Source: Ailanthus altissimus | Lineage: Eukaryota > Streptophyta > Magnoliopsida > Sapindales > Simaroubaceae | Reading direction: 5' to 3' | Length of the DNA stretch: 64,000 nt | NCBI GenBank assembly: GCA_946807835.1 | Contig: OX327693.1 | Span: forward strand, 1,195,501 to 1,259,500 | Shown here: piece after piece, positions 1 through 11,873 of the stretch | Layout: each line of letters opens with the position of its first letter | Position numbering within the stretch: position 1 is the stretch's first letter | The notes under the pieces: model-generated | What the model saw: the letters and a program-made list of their open reading frames with translations, nothing else | Told to the model about the DNA's origin: nothing | Database searches by the model: none | Translations under genes and position numbers: made by a program

Positions 1-1329
1 GATTTTCATAAGATATTCTCTCCAGTCGTCAAGCATACATCTATTAGGATTTTGTTAGCCACGTGTGCAAACTTTGATATCTAAAGCATATGGATGTAAA
101 GATAGCTTTTTTACACGGAGAGCTTGAAGAGACGATATACATGGCACAGCCGCAAAGGTTCGAGGAACCCAAAAAAGAAGATCATACTTGTTTGCTAAAA
201 AAGTCATTATACGGATTAATACAATCACCTAGATAGTGGTATATGAGATTCGATAAGTTTATGATGGCTTGTGGCTATAGTAGGAGCAAGTATGACGGAT
301 GCGTGTACTTCAAGAACATAAGTTGTGGGATGATGTATTTGCTTCTATACGTCGATGATATGTTGATCGCATGCAAGAATATGGAAGAAATACATAAGCT
401 CAAAAAGTAGTTGAGTGGCAAGTTTGAAATGAAGAATTTGGGAGCAATAAAGAGAATTTTGGGTATGGATATTATGAGGGAAAAAAGAGATGTTATCTTC
501 TTATTCCAACAGCGATATATAGTTAAACTTCTAGAAAAATTTGGTATGTCGTATGTCCAACGCAAAAGCTATCTCTACTCCTTTGGCCATGCATTTCAGG
601 CTTTCAGCAGCACAATCGCCGACATCCGAAGAAAAGAAACTACAGATAAGTAAAGTACAGTATGTAAGCGCTATAGGGAGCATCATGTATGCAATGGTTT
701 GCACAAGACCAGACATAGCATAGGTTGTGAGTGTGGTGAGTAGATATATGGCAAATCCAGGTAAAGATCACTGGCTTGCACTAAAGTGGATTATGAGATA
801 TCTCAAGGGGACGTCAAATCGCGGGTTGATGTATAAGAGGGATGAGGACAATAGTGAAATGGTAAGAGAATACGTAGACTCAGATTATGCAGGTGATCTA
901 AACAAGAGAAGATCGTTGATGGACTACGTATTCACAGTATTTTGGTGTAGTATGTGTTGGAGATCAGTTCTACAACATGTTATTGCACTATCTACCACAG
1001 AGACAGAGTACATAGCTGTTGGTGGAGCTATCAAAGAGGCCGTGTGGTTAAAAGGCATATGTGTGGAGATATTGGCTAGTAAAGATGTGAACACCGGTGT
1101 ATATTGTGACAGCCAGAGTTCCATACACCTAAGCAAGCATCAAGTGTTCCACGAGAGATCGAAACACATTGATGTGAGGCTCTATTACATTCGAGAGATT
1201 GTCAAAACTGGTAAAGTTAGTCTAACGAAGATAGCATCGTCTAAAAACCTTGCTGATATGTTGATTAAGATACTGCTCTCGGTTAAGTTCGTCTTATGCA
1301 AGGATTTAAATGAAGTTACTACTTTGTGA
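1..1329 (+). pseudogene. Decayed Ty1/copia pol: RT and RNase H
   Basis: This is the C-terminal part of a copia polyprotein and is truncated by the window start. The RT core is readable: a start-of-palm stretch reading [14 protein letters not shown] from about 90, and the catalytic YVDD box at 348-359. In-frame stops (an R-stop-W near 232 and one at 407-409) and frame changes near 540-720 break the reading frame. The RNase H domain is readable at 727-1329, with DSDYAGDLNKRRS, ALSTTETEYIA and ERSKHIDVRLYYIRE, which are standard copia RNase H blocks. It would have copied element RNA into cDNA; it cannot do so now. It is unrelated in orientation or phase to the gypsy element that follows. Confidence 0.9.
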
Positions 1330-1519
1330 GTGTGACCGAAGATGCGAAAATGAGAGATCGAGTTGCTTTATGAATGATTTTGAATTAAGGAAGGGATTTG
1401 TGAGAATATTGATTAAAACTCATCGGGATATGATGTGGAGATCAAGCCAAGTGCGTAGGGTACGTAAGGATCAAAGATGGATGGGAAAAGAGGCGAAGAA
1501 TGAAGGGAGCGGTGCCCAG
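1330..1519 (+). other. Tail of the copia fragment, possible start of its 3' LTR
   Basis: No gene is seen. A purine-rich stretch at about 1386-1394 (AAGGAAGGG) followed by TTTGTGAGAA resembles a polypurine tract and LTR start, and it lies where a copia 3' LTR would begin after RNase H. If so, the LTR was cut by the gypsy insertion at 1520. I have no second copy of this LTR to confirm it. Confidence 0.3.
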
Positions 1520-2051
1520 TGTCACGCCCCAAATATTCTCAAGCAATTACTCGAGTATTTGGCGCGCGACAGGACCACCAAGGGAGGACCTAGTCCATTT
1601 TGGGTTAAATGGGCTAGAGCTTCTAGAAGGCCCATTGGAGTTGGGTTGAGGCCACATTAATGTGGTAGGTGGGAGAATAATCTAGAAAATGCATATTCCT
1701 TTGGATATACTTTTGGTAGTTGGCATCTTTTGGAATATTCCTTAGCATATTCTCATCTTTAGATTTGGACCCTTGGATTAGAGTTAATCCTAGCCGTCCA
1801 TTGTATATAGCTTTAACTATAAATAGGTGGAGTTCTCATTTGAGAATTCATCCTCCAAATTGTAGAAATACTCTTAGCTTGTAAGTGTATAGCTTTGTAA
1901 TCTCTCTTTAGTAATAAAATACGAGAGCATTCTCTCAAACACTTGGTGTGCTTCTTCTTCATCTCTTTCTTTGGTTAATTGGGGTCTTGTAGGCTGCTTA
2001 GCACTAGCAAGTGTCTAAGGCCGCACGGTTTCGAGAAATCAGGTCGTGACA
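1520..2051 (+). repeat. 5' LTR of the gypsy element
   Basis: 532 bp, starting TGTCACGCCCC and ending CGTGACA. It carries its own promoter and polyadenylation signal. Its first ~240 bp recur at 4558-4799 with few differences. Confidence 0.92.
1818..1825 (+). promoter_or_regulatory. TATA box of the gypsy LTR
   Basis: TATAAATA in the middle of the 5' LTR, followed about 95 bp later by AATAAA (1913-1918). This is the usual U3-R order of promoter then polyadenylation signal in a plant LTR. Confidence 0.7.
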
Positions 2052-2053
2052 AG

Positions 2054-2065
2054 TGGTATCAGAGC
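2054..2065 (+). other. Primer binding site, initiator tRNA-Met type
   Basis: TGGTATCAGAGC two bases after the 5' LTR end. This is the standard plant PBS complementary to the 3' end of initiator methionine tRNA and fixes the LTR boundary. Confidence 0.92.
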
Positions 2066-2078
2066 GGGTTCAAAGAAG

Positions 2079-3497
2079 ATGGTGAAGGAAGTTGCTGGAA
2101 CATCGGGGATTACTGAAGGGAAGGGTAGAGACCCCAAAGCTAGGAGACATGAGAGTATTTCGCCAGAAAAGTTCGTTGATCTGAACCATGATCTAGGAGA
2201 CATGGTTATGAGGCTCGGTGGTGCTGTGAGCAAGGCAACAGATCGCCTTGGGGAGTTGGAGGAGCAAGTCCAGAATGTCGAGGTAGGCCTCGATACTCAA
2301 GGGGACGAGCTGCGCTCCCTCATCGAAAGCTCCATTGACGAGTATGCTGTCAAGCAACGGGACTGGATCAAGGCTTTTCAGGAGAAGGTCTACAACACCA
2401 TGGACAAAGTTCAAGCCCAAGTAGAAGAGCTACGAAAGGGGTTTGAAGGTGTCAATGAGGATGTGGTGTTGTGCAAGCGAGCGGTCGCTAACGGCGTAGC
2501 TACTCAAACTACGGTGGCTGCACCAAGGGTTGAGGCCCCTAAACCGAAGGAGTTTAGCGGCAGACGGGATGCCAAGGAGCTTGACAACTTCTTTTGGCAA
2601 ATGGAGAGGTATTTCGGCGCTATGGGCGTGCAGGACGAACACAAGGTAAGTACCGCAACTTTATACCTTTCCGATCATGCAATTCTGTTGTGGCGTAGGA
2701 AAAGCGAGGAGATTCGCAAGGGTACCTGCACCATAGACACATGGGAAGAATTGCAACGGGAGTTAAAGCGTCAATTCTATCCGGAGAATGTAGCGCACGA
2801 CGCTCGCAAGCGGTTGAAGGAGTTGAAACAAACGAAGTCCATTGGGGAGTACGTAGAGGAGTACTCTTTGTTGATGCTGCAAATCCGCAACATGACCGAG
2901 GAGGACTTGTTGTTCAATTTCCTGGATGGGTTGCAATCCTGGGCAGCCAATGAGTTGAAGCGGCGTGGAGTGCAGAATATTTCCGACGCCCTTACAATGG
3001 CGGAGACGCTCATGGATTACCGCAAGGGAGATTCGGGAAAGTCCAGAAATTCTAAACCCAATCACAGCAAGGGTGACGAAGCCAAGGAGTTTCAGCCTCC
3101 GGAGAGCAAGGAGGAGAAAGGCAAACCGCCCAAGTGGAAGGAACAGAAACGCAACGGCCATAGAGGTAATGGTCCGAAGTCTAACTGTTTTCTCTGTGAT
3201 GGGGATCATTGGGTGAAGGATTGTCTGAAGAAAAAGGCTTTCAATGCAATGTATGAGGCACAAGAGGAGGGCGGACAGAGCCGTATGGGTTGTATGCAGC
3301 TGGTCAATTCCCTCAAAGCCAAGCGGCGTGCCGATGCGCCAACGGGGACGGCGCTCATGTACATTGAAGCCTATGTCAATTGCATTAAGACTCAAGTGTT
3401 AGTTGATACGGGGGCTACGCACAACTTCATTAAGCGTGCGGAAGCGGAACGCCTGGGCCTTTATGTAGAAAAGGGAATGCAAGAGCCAAGCCGCTAG
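2079..3497 (+). pseudogene. Gypsy gag and start of protease
   Basis: The first ATG after the PBS is at 2079. The product would be a gag polyprotein with a helical N-terminus, the retrotransposon-gag core around 2640-3010 (FYPENVAHDARKRLKELK, then a LLFNFLDGLQSWAANEL block), a basic Lys-rich linker and a zinc knuckle NCFLCDGDHWVKDC (CX2CX3HX4C). The aspartic protease follows with its active site in LVDTGATHNFI. The frame ends at a stop at 3495-3497 because of a small indel at about 3484-3490; the protease continues in another frame. Gag would package element RNA into virus-like particles. Confidence 0.88.
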
Positions 3498-4432
3498 ATG
3501 GGGTGGTTCGGGGAGCTGAGATCCACCTTGGCAAATGGCACGGTGAGGTAAACTTCTCGGTAGCACCTCTCGATGATTTTGATGTGGTGCTAGGTATGGA
3601 GTTCTTACGGCAGTACAATGTGGTGTTACTTCCTCAACACAACTATATGTGTATTTTGGAGGGAGGGCCTCGAATGATACCAACGGTAGACATGCCCAAG
3701 GGTGGGCGATCCAAGCCAAACGCCAAGGTCCTTTCCGCAATGCAACTAAGGGTAGATGCTGGGCGCAAAGGAGGGTTACATTCAGCCTCAACAACGGGGG
3801 TGGATGATGCGGCAAATGGGGGCAAGGATGAAATACCGAAGGTTGTTGCAGAAGTGCTCGGGGAGCACAATGGGGTCAAGCCTACTGCCATACCGGAAGA
3901 GCCGCCTTCAAGAGATGTAATTGAGGGCAAGTTGGAGCTTGAGATTACGCTACCAACTATGGGGTTGATGCCTCCATCGGAGATGGGAGAGCTGCAGGGG
4001 CAGCTCGAGGAGTTGTTGGATGCGGGTGTCATCCAAAAGTCCAAGGTGTCACATGATGTGCAGTTTCAGCACAAGGAGTGGGTCAAAGACAAGCAGCGGC
4101 GTGTCAGGCATAGTGCGGGGGACTTAGTGATGGAGATGATACTTCCACCACAACGCAAGTCAGCACGCCCACTTCACAAGGGCCTTGATCGTGGGGACGA
4201 GGGGCCAAGGTTAATTGCCAAGAGAGTTGGCAACGTCTCGCATAAGGTGGAGTCACCTTCGAGACAGCGGCAGTGGCGACATCAGGTGCATTCCGCAAGC
4301 TGTTGGAAGCAGTACCGTGGAGGTACGGGAGATGCAGAATTTGAGCCACACAACCGGGAACCTTTGGGGATTTCCACACGCCATGACAAAGGGGAGCAAC
4401 TTAGGACGAGTCTTGAGTACTTTGTCGAGTGA
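3498..4432 (+). pseudogene. Gypsy protease remainder fused to integrase C-terminus
   Basis: After the frameshift the protease continues (KPLDGVVRGAEIHLGKWHGE, then DDFDVVLGMEFLRQY). The sequence next reaches the linker before RT (ELQGQLEELLDAGVIQKSK). At that point it jumps to a stretch typical of the C-terminal end of gypsy integrase (AGDLVMEMILPP, then EGPRLIAKRVGNVSHKVE). RT, RNase H and the integrase zinc finger and catalytic core are absent. The open frame crosses the deletion point, so the joint is close to in-frame. It ends at 4432, about 115 bp before the polypurine tract. Confidence 0.85.
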
Positions 4433-4545
4433 AAATGGTTGCCGGATGGGAGAGCACGCTTGGGACACGAGAGCGCACAGCCAGAGTTTGCAGAACGGGG
4501 TGCGCAAGTTCCAGCGAAGACGCGACGAGGGCGTCGCGTGAATTT

Positions 4546-4557
4546 GGTGGGGGAGAA
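4546..4557 (+). other. Polypurine tract of the gypsy element
   Basis: GGTGGGGGAGAA lies directly before the 3' LTR start TGTCACG. It is the expected primer for plus-strand DNA synthesis. Confidence 0.85.
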
Positions 4558-4799
4558 TGTCACGCCCCAAATATTCTCAAGCAATTACTCGAGTATTTGG
4601 CGCGCGACAGGACCACCAAGGGAGGACCTAGTCCATTTTGGGTTAAATGGGCTAGAGCTTCTAGAAAGCCCATTAGAGTTGGGTTGAGGCCACATTAATG
4701 TGGTAGGTGGGAGAATAATCTAAAAAAGACATATTCCTTTGGATATACTTTTAGTAGTTGGAATCTTTTAAAATATTCCTTAGCATATTCTCCTCTTTA
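4558..4799 (+). repeat. Truncated 3' LTR of the gypsy element
   Basis: Matches the first ~240 bp of the 5' LTR and then diverges abruptly. The promoter half is missing. Confidence 0.9.
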
Positions 4800-5263
4800 A
4801 CGAAGAAATTCTGATTATTTGAAAGGAGAGGAATGAGAACTTGAAGGTCATTAATCTAGAAGTTCCATTCCCAAGAACCTTCAGTTATATATGATCAATA
4901 TTTATTTTTAATTATTTTAATTTTTATATTAGATGAAATTTTAGATTAGAAGCAGATTCTTATCCCAAAATTAGTAGATGCATCAGTATTCAATTTACAC
5001 CGTGGCCTTATTGGAAAAGCCGGAAAGGAGCAGGTCACTTGATGTTGCAGATTTTGATTTTTCATAGCAACAGCATATTGAAACCACTTCTCAAACAAAA
5101 AGCTCAGCAGTTGATATCACTTTGAGATTTGAAAGAAGCAATTTATTCGAGTTATAACACCATAGCTACTGTAATATAAGCAATCGATTCACGTTCTTGA
5201 AACAAATTTTCTTGTTCTCAAAATTTTCTTGGGAAAATAATATAATTTAATTAAAATTGATAT
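4800..5263. other. Intergenic, nothing recognised
   Basis: AT-rich sequence with no open frame or repeat that I can assign. Confidence 0.6.
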
Positions 5264-5632
5264 GCCAAAATAAATTGGCGATTGATTTTTGTATATTTAC
5301 AATAATACTGTAAAGTTTTATTGTTTGTGATGAGAAAGCTCAACAAATAAATTAATAAAATTGCCTGAAACAGGGAGGCCCCGGAAACATGGCAATGGAG
5401 TCGAGAACAGAAAGCAATCATTGAAATAAAAATTGAATATGTAACTATTTTATAATTTCAAATGATGTATTGATATATTCAAAGAATGATGGCTATTAAT
5501 TGATATCCTTAAAAAAATATAAAATATATTCATTATAGTACAATAATTCAGTAATATCATATTATATATTTCAATATTATACCGATGACAGTCTAAAATG
5601 ATTGGAATTTTTAAAATACCTATCTCATAATT
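5264..5632 (+). repeat. Direct duplication, copy 1
   Basis: About 370 bp repeated in the same orientation at 7134-7529. Shared blocks include AATTGCCTGAAACAG, ACATGGCAA, AATTCAGTAATATCATATT and ATGATTGGAA. There is no coding signal. The two copies flank the fold-back element. Confidence 0.75.
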
Positions 5633-5987
5633 TAATCTTTGAAAGATATTTCGATATATTACTGCATTAGTTATTGTTACGACTAAATCTAGTCGACTCA
5701 ATCAACCTAATATTGTCTGACCGATTTCTGTCTTATTGAGAGAGTCCGCATGAGCAAGCCCAAGCTGAATTTCTTCAACTTGAATAGGTTTAACAAATTC
5801 TCATATAGATGGAGACAAGTGGATAATCCAACGACAGGAAGGAGAAAGAACCCATCCAACTGATAAGGAGATGTGAGGGAAAAGTTCTATTTTTTTCTCT
5901 TTAAATTTCTGCTTATAAAAGGAAAATCCTCTCTCATTCAATTTTTATGAACATTTATTTTTATAAATCTAAATATAGTTTATACAT
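5633..5987. other. Intergenic, nothing recognised
   Basis: AT-rich non-coding sequence between the duplication and the fold-back element. Confidence 0.5.
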
Positions 5988-6962
5988 GGGTTAAAAATAG
6001 TTTTACCTTAAAAAATTAGTCTAATTAATAAGTTTGTCCTAACTAAATCTGAAATACCTAATTTGACTCTAATTTATTAACTTTTGTCATCAATTTAAAT
6101 AAAAATAATAATTTTAATATATTATTACTAATTTATTCTTATTAAAATTTAAGTAGTACAAATTTGATAGAACAAGTAGCTCAAATGAAAAATAAAAAAT
6201 AAAAAATTGTAAAAACGTCGTATTCTATGATAAGTTTAAAAATATATTTTTTAAATAAATAAATAAAATGATAATCTACCACCATCGCGGTGAGCCATCT
6301 GTAGCCATTTCGACGACAGTATAGCAGTAAAAAAAAATTAAATTTTATATCATTGGACTCTATTTTTCTTGAATCTACATAATAATAAGATTATTTTTTT
6401 ATAAAAAAAATATATATTAGGAGACAACCAAAAATGGTGGAGAAAGGTGGCGGCTACCATCGCCCTCCATCAAACGAGGAAGTAATGACTTGCACCAACT
6501 CTATCATTAGACAGATCATTATATAAATCAGAAAAATAAAGTCAAATGATATAAAATTTAATTTTTTTTCGTCGGAGACTTATGATCGGCTGCCGCCAAT
6601 TGTTTGCAATAGTGACTGAGCTTTTTTTAATTATTTTTTACTAATTAAAAATATAAACTAATTACATGATGACATGTCATTTATAACTTATCATATTATG
6701 ACATGTGTTATTTTTATTAAAATTTATTTAAAAATATATTAAATTAAATGAATTGATTAAATTAGGTATTTTGACAATAAATAAGTAAAATTGTGTTACG
6801 TATTTAAAGTTTAATTTATTTTATAGTTAAATTTTTTTTTATTCTTTCGCTATTAAAATTAATGACAAAGTTAACAAATTATGATAAAATTAAATATTTA
6901 ATATCTAATTAAAATAAACTTATCAATTAATCTAATTTCTAAAATAAAATTATACTTTCCCC
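5988..6962. mobile_element. Fold-back (long inverted repeat) MITE-like element
   Basis: The left half can be aligned to the reverse complement of the right half over most of its length. Outer arms start GGGTTAAAAATAG on the left and GGGGAAAGTATAA on the right (reverse complement). Inner arms around 6333-6370 and 6531-6568 share a ~38-bp block containing ATATCATTGGACTCTATTTT with only a few differences. Nothing is encoded. Flanks TTTATACAT (5979-5987) and TTAATTCAT (6963-6971) match at seven of nine positions, compatible with a decayed 9-bp duplication of a MULE-type insertion. Confidence 0.6.
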
Positions 6963-7133
6963 TTAATTCATTGTTCTATAGAATAAACTAGACGCACACA
7001 CTCATAAATATTTTCCTAAGAACCGAACACCAATTTTATTTCGTTCTCACCTAGTTTCCCTCTGACGGTTCTTTTCAATTATATTGACTTGATCATCGAC
7101 CTAACTATTATTTATCCTTCAGTGATTCTTGTT

Positions 7134-7529
7134 GCCAAAATATTTTGGTGATTGATTTTTTTATATTGCAATAATATCAACGTCATTTGCTGTGTGTAAA
7201 AATAAATAAATTAATTAATAAAATTGCCTCAGTTTAAAAAATAATAATAAAAAAATTGCCTGAAACAGAAAAGCCACGAAAACATGGCAACGCAGTCGAT
7301 AACAAAAAGCAGTCATTGAAATAAAAATTGAATATGGTAACTATTTTATAATTCTGAATGATGTAATAATATATTCAAAGAATAATGTATATTAATTGGT
7401 ATCCTAAAAAAATCTAAAATTTATTTATTATAATACAATAATTCAGTAATATCATATTATATATTCCAATATTACACCATCGCTAGTCTAACATGATTGG
7501 AAAGTTTAAAATCCGTTATATCATACATT
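7134..7529 (+). repeat. Direct duplication, copy 2
   Basis: Second copy of the 5264-5632 segment, with scattered substitutions and small indels, including a short extra A-rich insert near 7230-7255. Confidence 0.75.
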
Positions 7530-8001
7530 AAATATATTCTCCTTTTTTTTAAAATTCTTTTATTATATATTTTTAAGTTTTTGGTAAAGGACACTTAGAT
7601 CTTTGGTGTTCATTAAAAGAGACTTGTAGATTTTTTAGGTTTCAAACGCCATAGAAACCTCTATCAGTAATTAAGCTAAAAGTATTTCGTTGGTATTGGT
7701 TATTTGTTTATATATATATATATATTAAATACATCAACCTAAATAACCACCGGATACTATATCTCTACCATCAAATGATAATAAGTGGAGTTGCAACGCT
7801 ATCTCCATTTATTATATCGTCGATGGGCAGACAAAATAATAGTGCAATGCATTTCTACTTTCTGTTGTTTGACAGCAAACATATTTTAATTTGAATTAAA
7901 TAAAAATTTAGAAATAAGAAATTTAATTTAATTTAATAAATTATATTTATGAAAATTGAAAAAGAATTAGACAAGCACCGATGACTAGTGTGAATGGACT
8001 C
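7530..8001. other. Intergenic with short TA run
   Basis: AT-rich, with a (TA)n run at about 7711-7726. The last five bases, GACTC (7997-8001), are the target duplication of the next element. Confidence 0.55.
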
Positions 8002-8824
8002 TTTTTAAAATAGTGATTCAATAGTTTTGTATGGGTAATAATTATGAAGAACATCAATAAGAGAGTTACATTGAAGTCAAGGACGCGTGAGACACATTAA
8101 GAATTAGTAAGACGGAACTTGAAAATGCAAAAAATGTGACGAAGCTAAAGACCTGTTATCTAGGGCGCAACGTTGTGGTGCTAGGGCTGCAGCACCGTGG
8201 CATTAGAAAAAGACTGTCTAACATTGCAATGCTGGTATAGCGCCGTACTACTGCCGAGGTGCCCAAGTTAAGGAAAGTTTATTTTTGGCTAGAAATTGAT
8301 TTTTTGAGCAAGTTTTAGACTTTAAAGTACGTAAACTTTTATTCCAAATAAGTTTGGAGTTTTTAAAGATTTTTAATGCACTATATAAACTTTTATAAAG
8401 AGTTTATATACTCTTTATTGAAGATTAAGCATTATAAGAGAGACTTGAAGAGAGGCAAAAAATTAGGTAAACACTAAACAGATACTATGTGTGCTATGGT
8501 GGAACCATTGTTTAGGTTAAAATTATTCTTATGGGAACAAAGAGGCACCAAACAATAGATCATTTAAGAGTTCTTATTGTTGTTTTTCCGTGTAAAGATC
8601 TCTTGAAATTTAATAAGAGAGATTAGAATCTTTTGATCTACTATAAACATAGGCGATTGGCCAAATCACATAAATTAGTTGTATTGTGCTCTTTGATCTG
8701 CTTTGATTTTTTTGTGATATTTGCGTGATGTTTGGCTGCAAAATGATATTAGGTTAGGGTTAAACTCGATCTAAGGTTCTTTACTTAAAATAATACTTAA
8801 GAAGAATGGTGTTTCTCTTCAATA
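8002..8824 (+). repeat. Solo LTR of the gag-only copia family
   Basis: Aligns throughout with the LTRs at 42614-43445 and 44909-45777: TAGTGATTCAA at the start, a degraded GC-rich core near 8160-8270, the stretch near ACACTAAACAGATACTATG, and an end reading TTCTCTTCAATA. A perfect 5-bp duplication GACTC flanks it (7997-8001 and 8825-8829). The terminal TG has mutated. This is the product expected from LTR-LTR recombination. Confidence 0.82.
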
Positions 8825-8829
8825 GACTC

Positions 8830-10227
8830 AAAATTTATATTTTCAAATTTTAAATTTTCAAATCTACTTGTTAATATAATTGTTGTTTAATGGAGCGTTG
8901 GAGGAGGGTTAACATAAAAAATAAAATAGTAGCAACCATATCTTCACTCACTACCACCACCATTGTGATTACGGTATTTAATTTTTAATCAAATGTCTTA
9001 ATTGTCACTACTTGTGTTTATTTTATCCCCTTATTTTTGGATTCATTAAAAGTAAAATGACTATAACAATCTTAATATAGCGATATAAAGGTATTCACTA
9101 CAATTTAGCCTTTTTTTAATATTTAAAGAGCTAGAATTCATCTTCTAACAATAGTATTTTTAACTCTTTTAAAATTTTGGGGTCTGTTTATCCTCTTTGA
9201 AAAAAATTGAGAATCTAAATGTTATTTTTCTTAATATTTATTTAGGGTGGGATGAAAAATTTGAATAATATATAATAAATTTTTTAGAGATTATATAGTA
9301 GAATGAATGTGTACTAGAATGATCATAATATCACAGGGATATCCGAGCTATATTTTAAAATTTTATTATAACGGGACATTTGAAAAAGAAAATAAAAAAG
9401 AGTAATACTTTCACTTCTAATTCTAATAAAAGACATAACAAAGCCACTGTTAAAAACCAAATAATAATAATAATAATAATAATAAATATTTATGCTAATA
9501 ATTTAATAATAAAGAATTCACAATAATTTAAAAGTCTCGAGTTTAAATTTTTTTTCTATATTAAATAATAATAATAATAATAACGCTTTCTTGCTCTGAG
9601 ATTCGTGTATCTACTTTCGGCTCACATGGCTTGCTCTGATTGATAAACTTGCTAGCTAACTCAGAAAGAATATTGGGCCACGTGGAAGTCGCCCCAATTC
9701 TTGGCATGAACCAATCCGGTTGCGTGGGATGCAGGATTTTCTCAACGTCATCGTCGTGAACTTTTCAAAAATTAGGAAACTATGTATCTTTTATCTTACA
9801 CAAAGTCTCCTCACTTTTTTTTTTATAGTTATTTTACTTTTATTTTATTTTCTTACACGCAATTAATTATTTTTAAGACGACGACGGAATTGATGGATTA
9901 CGTTTTCTATTCTTTTTTTTTAAAAAAAATTATATAATAAGAAATTTATTAGTACGAATCAGATTAGATTTTTTTAGTCTAATTCAAATATCTACTCTTA
10001 TAAATCTAGACTCTTGATTATCAAAAAAGAGAGAAAGAAATTTACTAAAATGTGTGCACAGCAAATATAAAATTTACTCTGGATTATATTTAATACTTTT
10101 ATCGATTTAATATTTTAAAAATATCACATAAATAAATCAAATCTTTGTTCCAAATTTAATATAAGGAAAAAACAATTTCAAAGAAATGTCGTGTTTTTCA
10201 CACAAACATGATTAAAGGCTGTTGGAT
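8830..10227. other. Intergenic with AAT microsatellites
   Basis: No gene is seen. Trinucleotide (ATA)n runs lie at about 9461-9486 and 9564-9582. Confidence 0.6.
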
Positions 10228-10689
10228 TTTTTTTTTCTCTCGTTTTGATACAAAGAAGGGGACATCAGAATTCATGAAATGGAGAAAAGAGATGTACAAC
10301 GAGTCTTTATTATTAAACCACTACATCAATTGCAGATCTGTTGGATTTTTTTTTCATTCACTTTCATCTAAAAATAAAATTTAAACCAAAACTCTTAACT
10401 AATTTAATTTCATATCTTTTCAAGTAAAAAAAAAAAAACAAAGTGAAGTCGGAAATTGTTTAGTTGTATAAAAATCGGACCAAATGTTGGAAAAAAAAAT
10501 TACAAATGACATTTTGTTGAAACATGAAAAAGAAAAGTATATTTGTACATTTGAGATTTGAAAAAAAGACATTCAACTTCTTATGTTTTTAAAATCTTTA
10601 TTTACACCCCCCTCAATTAATAAAATCTGTTATAATTAATGGTAAAAGAGGTAAAAATAAAAAATTATTATCTTTTGATTGAAAAATAA

Positions 10690-10920
10690 AAATTTTGGTC
10701 AATTTCTATTAACGCTGATCAACTGTCAATCAATGATCGATCAGTGTTGATCAATAATCAATTAATATCAGTTAATGGTCATTAGTTAATAATATTTAAT
10801 GACCAGTCAATATCGATCAATACTGATCAACAATCATCAATCAACACTGATCAATGATGCAATTAACACTTGTCAATGGACGATTGATATTTATCAATGC
10901 CAATAAACGATAGTTAATAT
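10690..10920. repeat. Degenerate TGATCAA short-repeat array, copy A
   Basis: A run of imperfect ~10-12-bp repeats based on the palindrome TGATCA, e.g. ACTGATCAACAATC, in both orientations. It recurs in unit B. Confidence 0.65.
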
Positions 10921-10923
10921 CCT

Positions 10924-11873
10924 TGTTGTAAATATCAAGTCATACACTTCAATTTGACACCTCTATGGCATCAAGTAAACCACAACCTTGATACCCATTT
11001 TACTTTATGCGCAGCGAAAAATCATAACTTGATACCATAAGAAAGAATACATAAGATTAACACACCAATAAAGATAAAGAAAACAAATCAATCAACAAGA
11101 CACAAGATATATATGGTTCGGCCCAAAATTGCCTATGTCCACGGAGGATCCATGATCCAACTTCTTTTTTTAGAAATAGATCACTAAGTATCTTCTTACA
11201 TCATCAATGATCCCACAAGACCCCTTAGTATCTCTTATAGAAACCTCTAAGTATTTACCCTTGATCACTATAACTCCTTAAGACCTTTTAATATCTCCTC
11301 ATAAGACATTTTTACCAGAAATACAAAAATAGCCCGAACATCTAAGTCAAAAGGATCTATGGTATTTTTCTTTTATTCACTCAAAGAACTTAAAGAAAAA
11401 ACACTCCCCAAAGGTTACACCCTAGTGCACCGCAAACTTAGTGCCTACCTAACTCCTCTATTCTCTCTTATGGTTACATCTTGAAACTTTAGATGCTTAA
11501 TCTTAAACAAGGGTTTACAAGTGTTTATATAGGATGTATTTCGTGCCTACTAACCTTATTTCTTGTTGGAGTAAGAGTCCACTTATTTTGAAAGTCCAAA
11601 ACTAGAAATCCGAATTAAAAACAAATTTCTGACGCGTCTGGCGTCACGACGCTCGTCCCTAGGCACTGCGGCGCTCAGCCCTGTAGCGCCTATCCCATAT
11701 TTTCTTGCTTCCTTCACGTCTTCAAGTTCCGTTTTACTTTTCCCTTCGTGTCTCACACGTCCTAAACTTCTCCATACGTGTCCCACACGTTCTAAATTTC
11801 TTATAACTTTTCATTTTGATATTTATCTCAATTCTTGTTTAACTAAAATTATTGAATCACCAATTTTTTAACA
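10924..11873 (-). repeat. Solo LTR of the gag-only copia family, inserted in unit A
   Basis: Reverse-complement match to the family LTR: it contains the inverted GC-rich core near 11640-11690 and ends with TTGAATCACCAATTTTTTAACA. Flanking bases are ATCCT on the left and ATCTC on the right, compatible with a decayed 5-bp duplication. Unit B has no LTR at the corresponding site, which shows the empty target. Confidence 0.78.

Larger units (their letters stand above)
1520..4799 (+). mobile_element. Ty3/gypsy LTR retrotransposon, internally deleted and 3'-truncated
   Basis: The 5' LTR (1520-2051), PBS, gag, protease, polypurine tract and first half of the 3' LTR are all present in order. The LTR ends form the inverted pair TGTCACG / CGTGACA. 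Between protease and the integrase C-terminus the whole RT, RNase H and integrase core are missing, leaving about 2.5 kb of internal sequence. The 3' LTR stops matching the 5' copy near 4799, so the target duplication on that side is gone. The two LTR copies differ at roughly ten places over their shared 240 bp, which suggests an insertion that is not very recent. Confidence 0.92.

Noticed and set aside
2763..3395. 210-codon open frame on the minus strand
   Set aside because: It is a shadow of the gypsy gag, whose zinc knuckle and core domain are clear on +.
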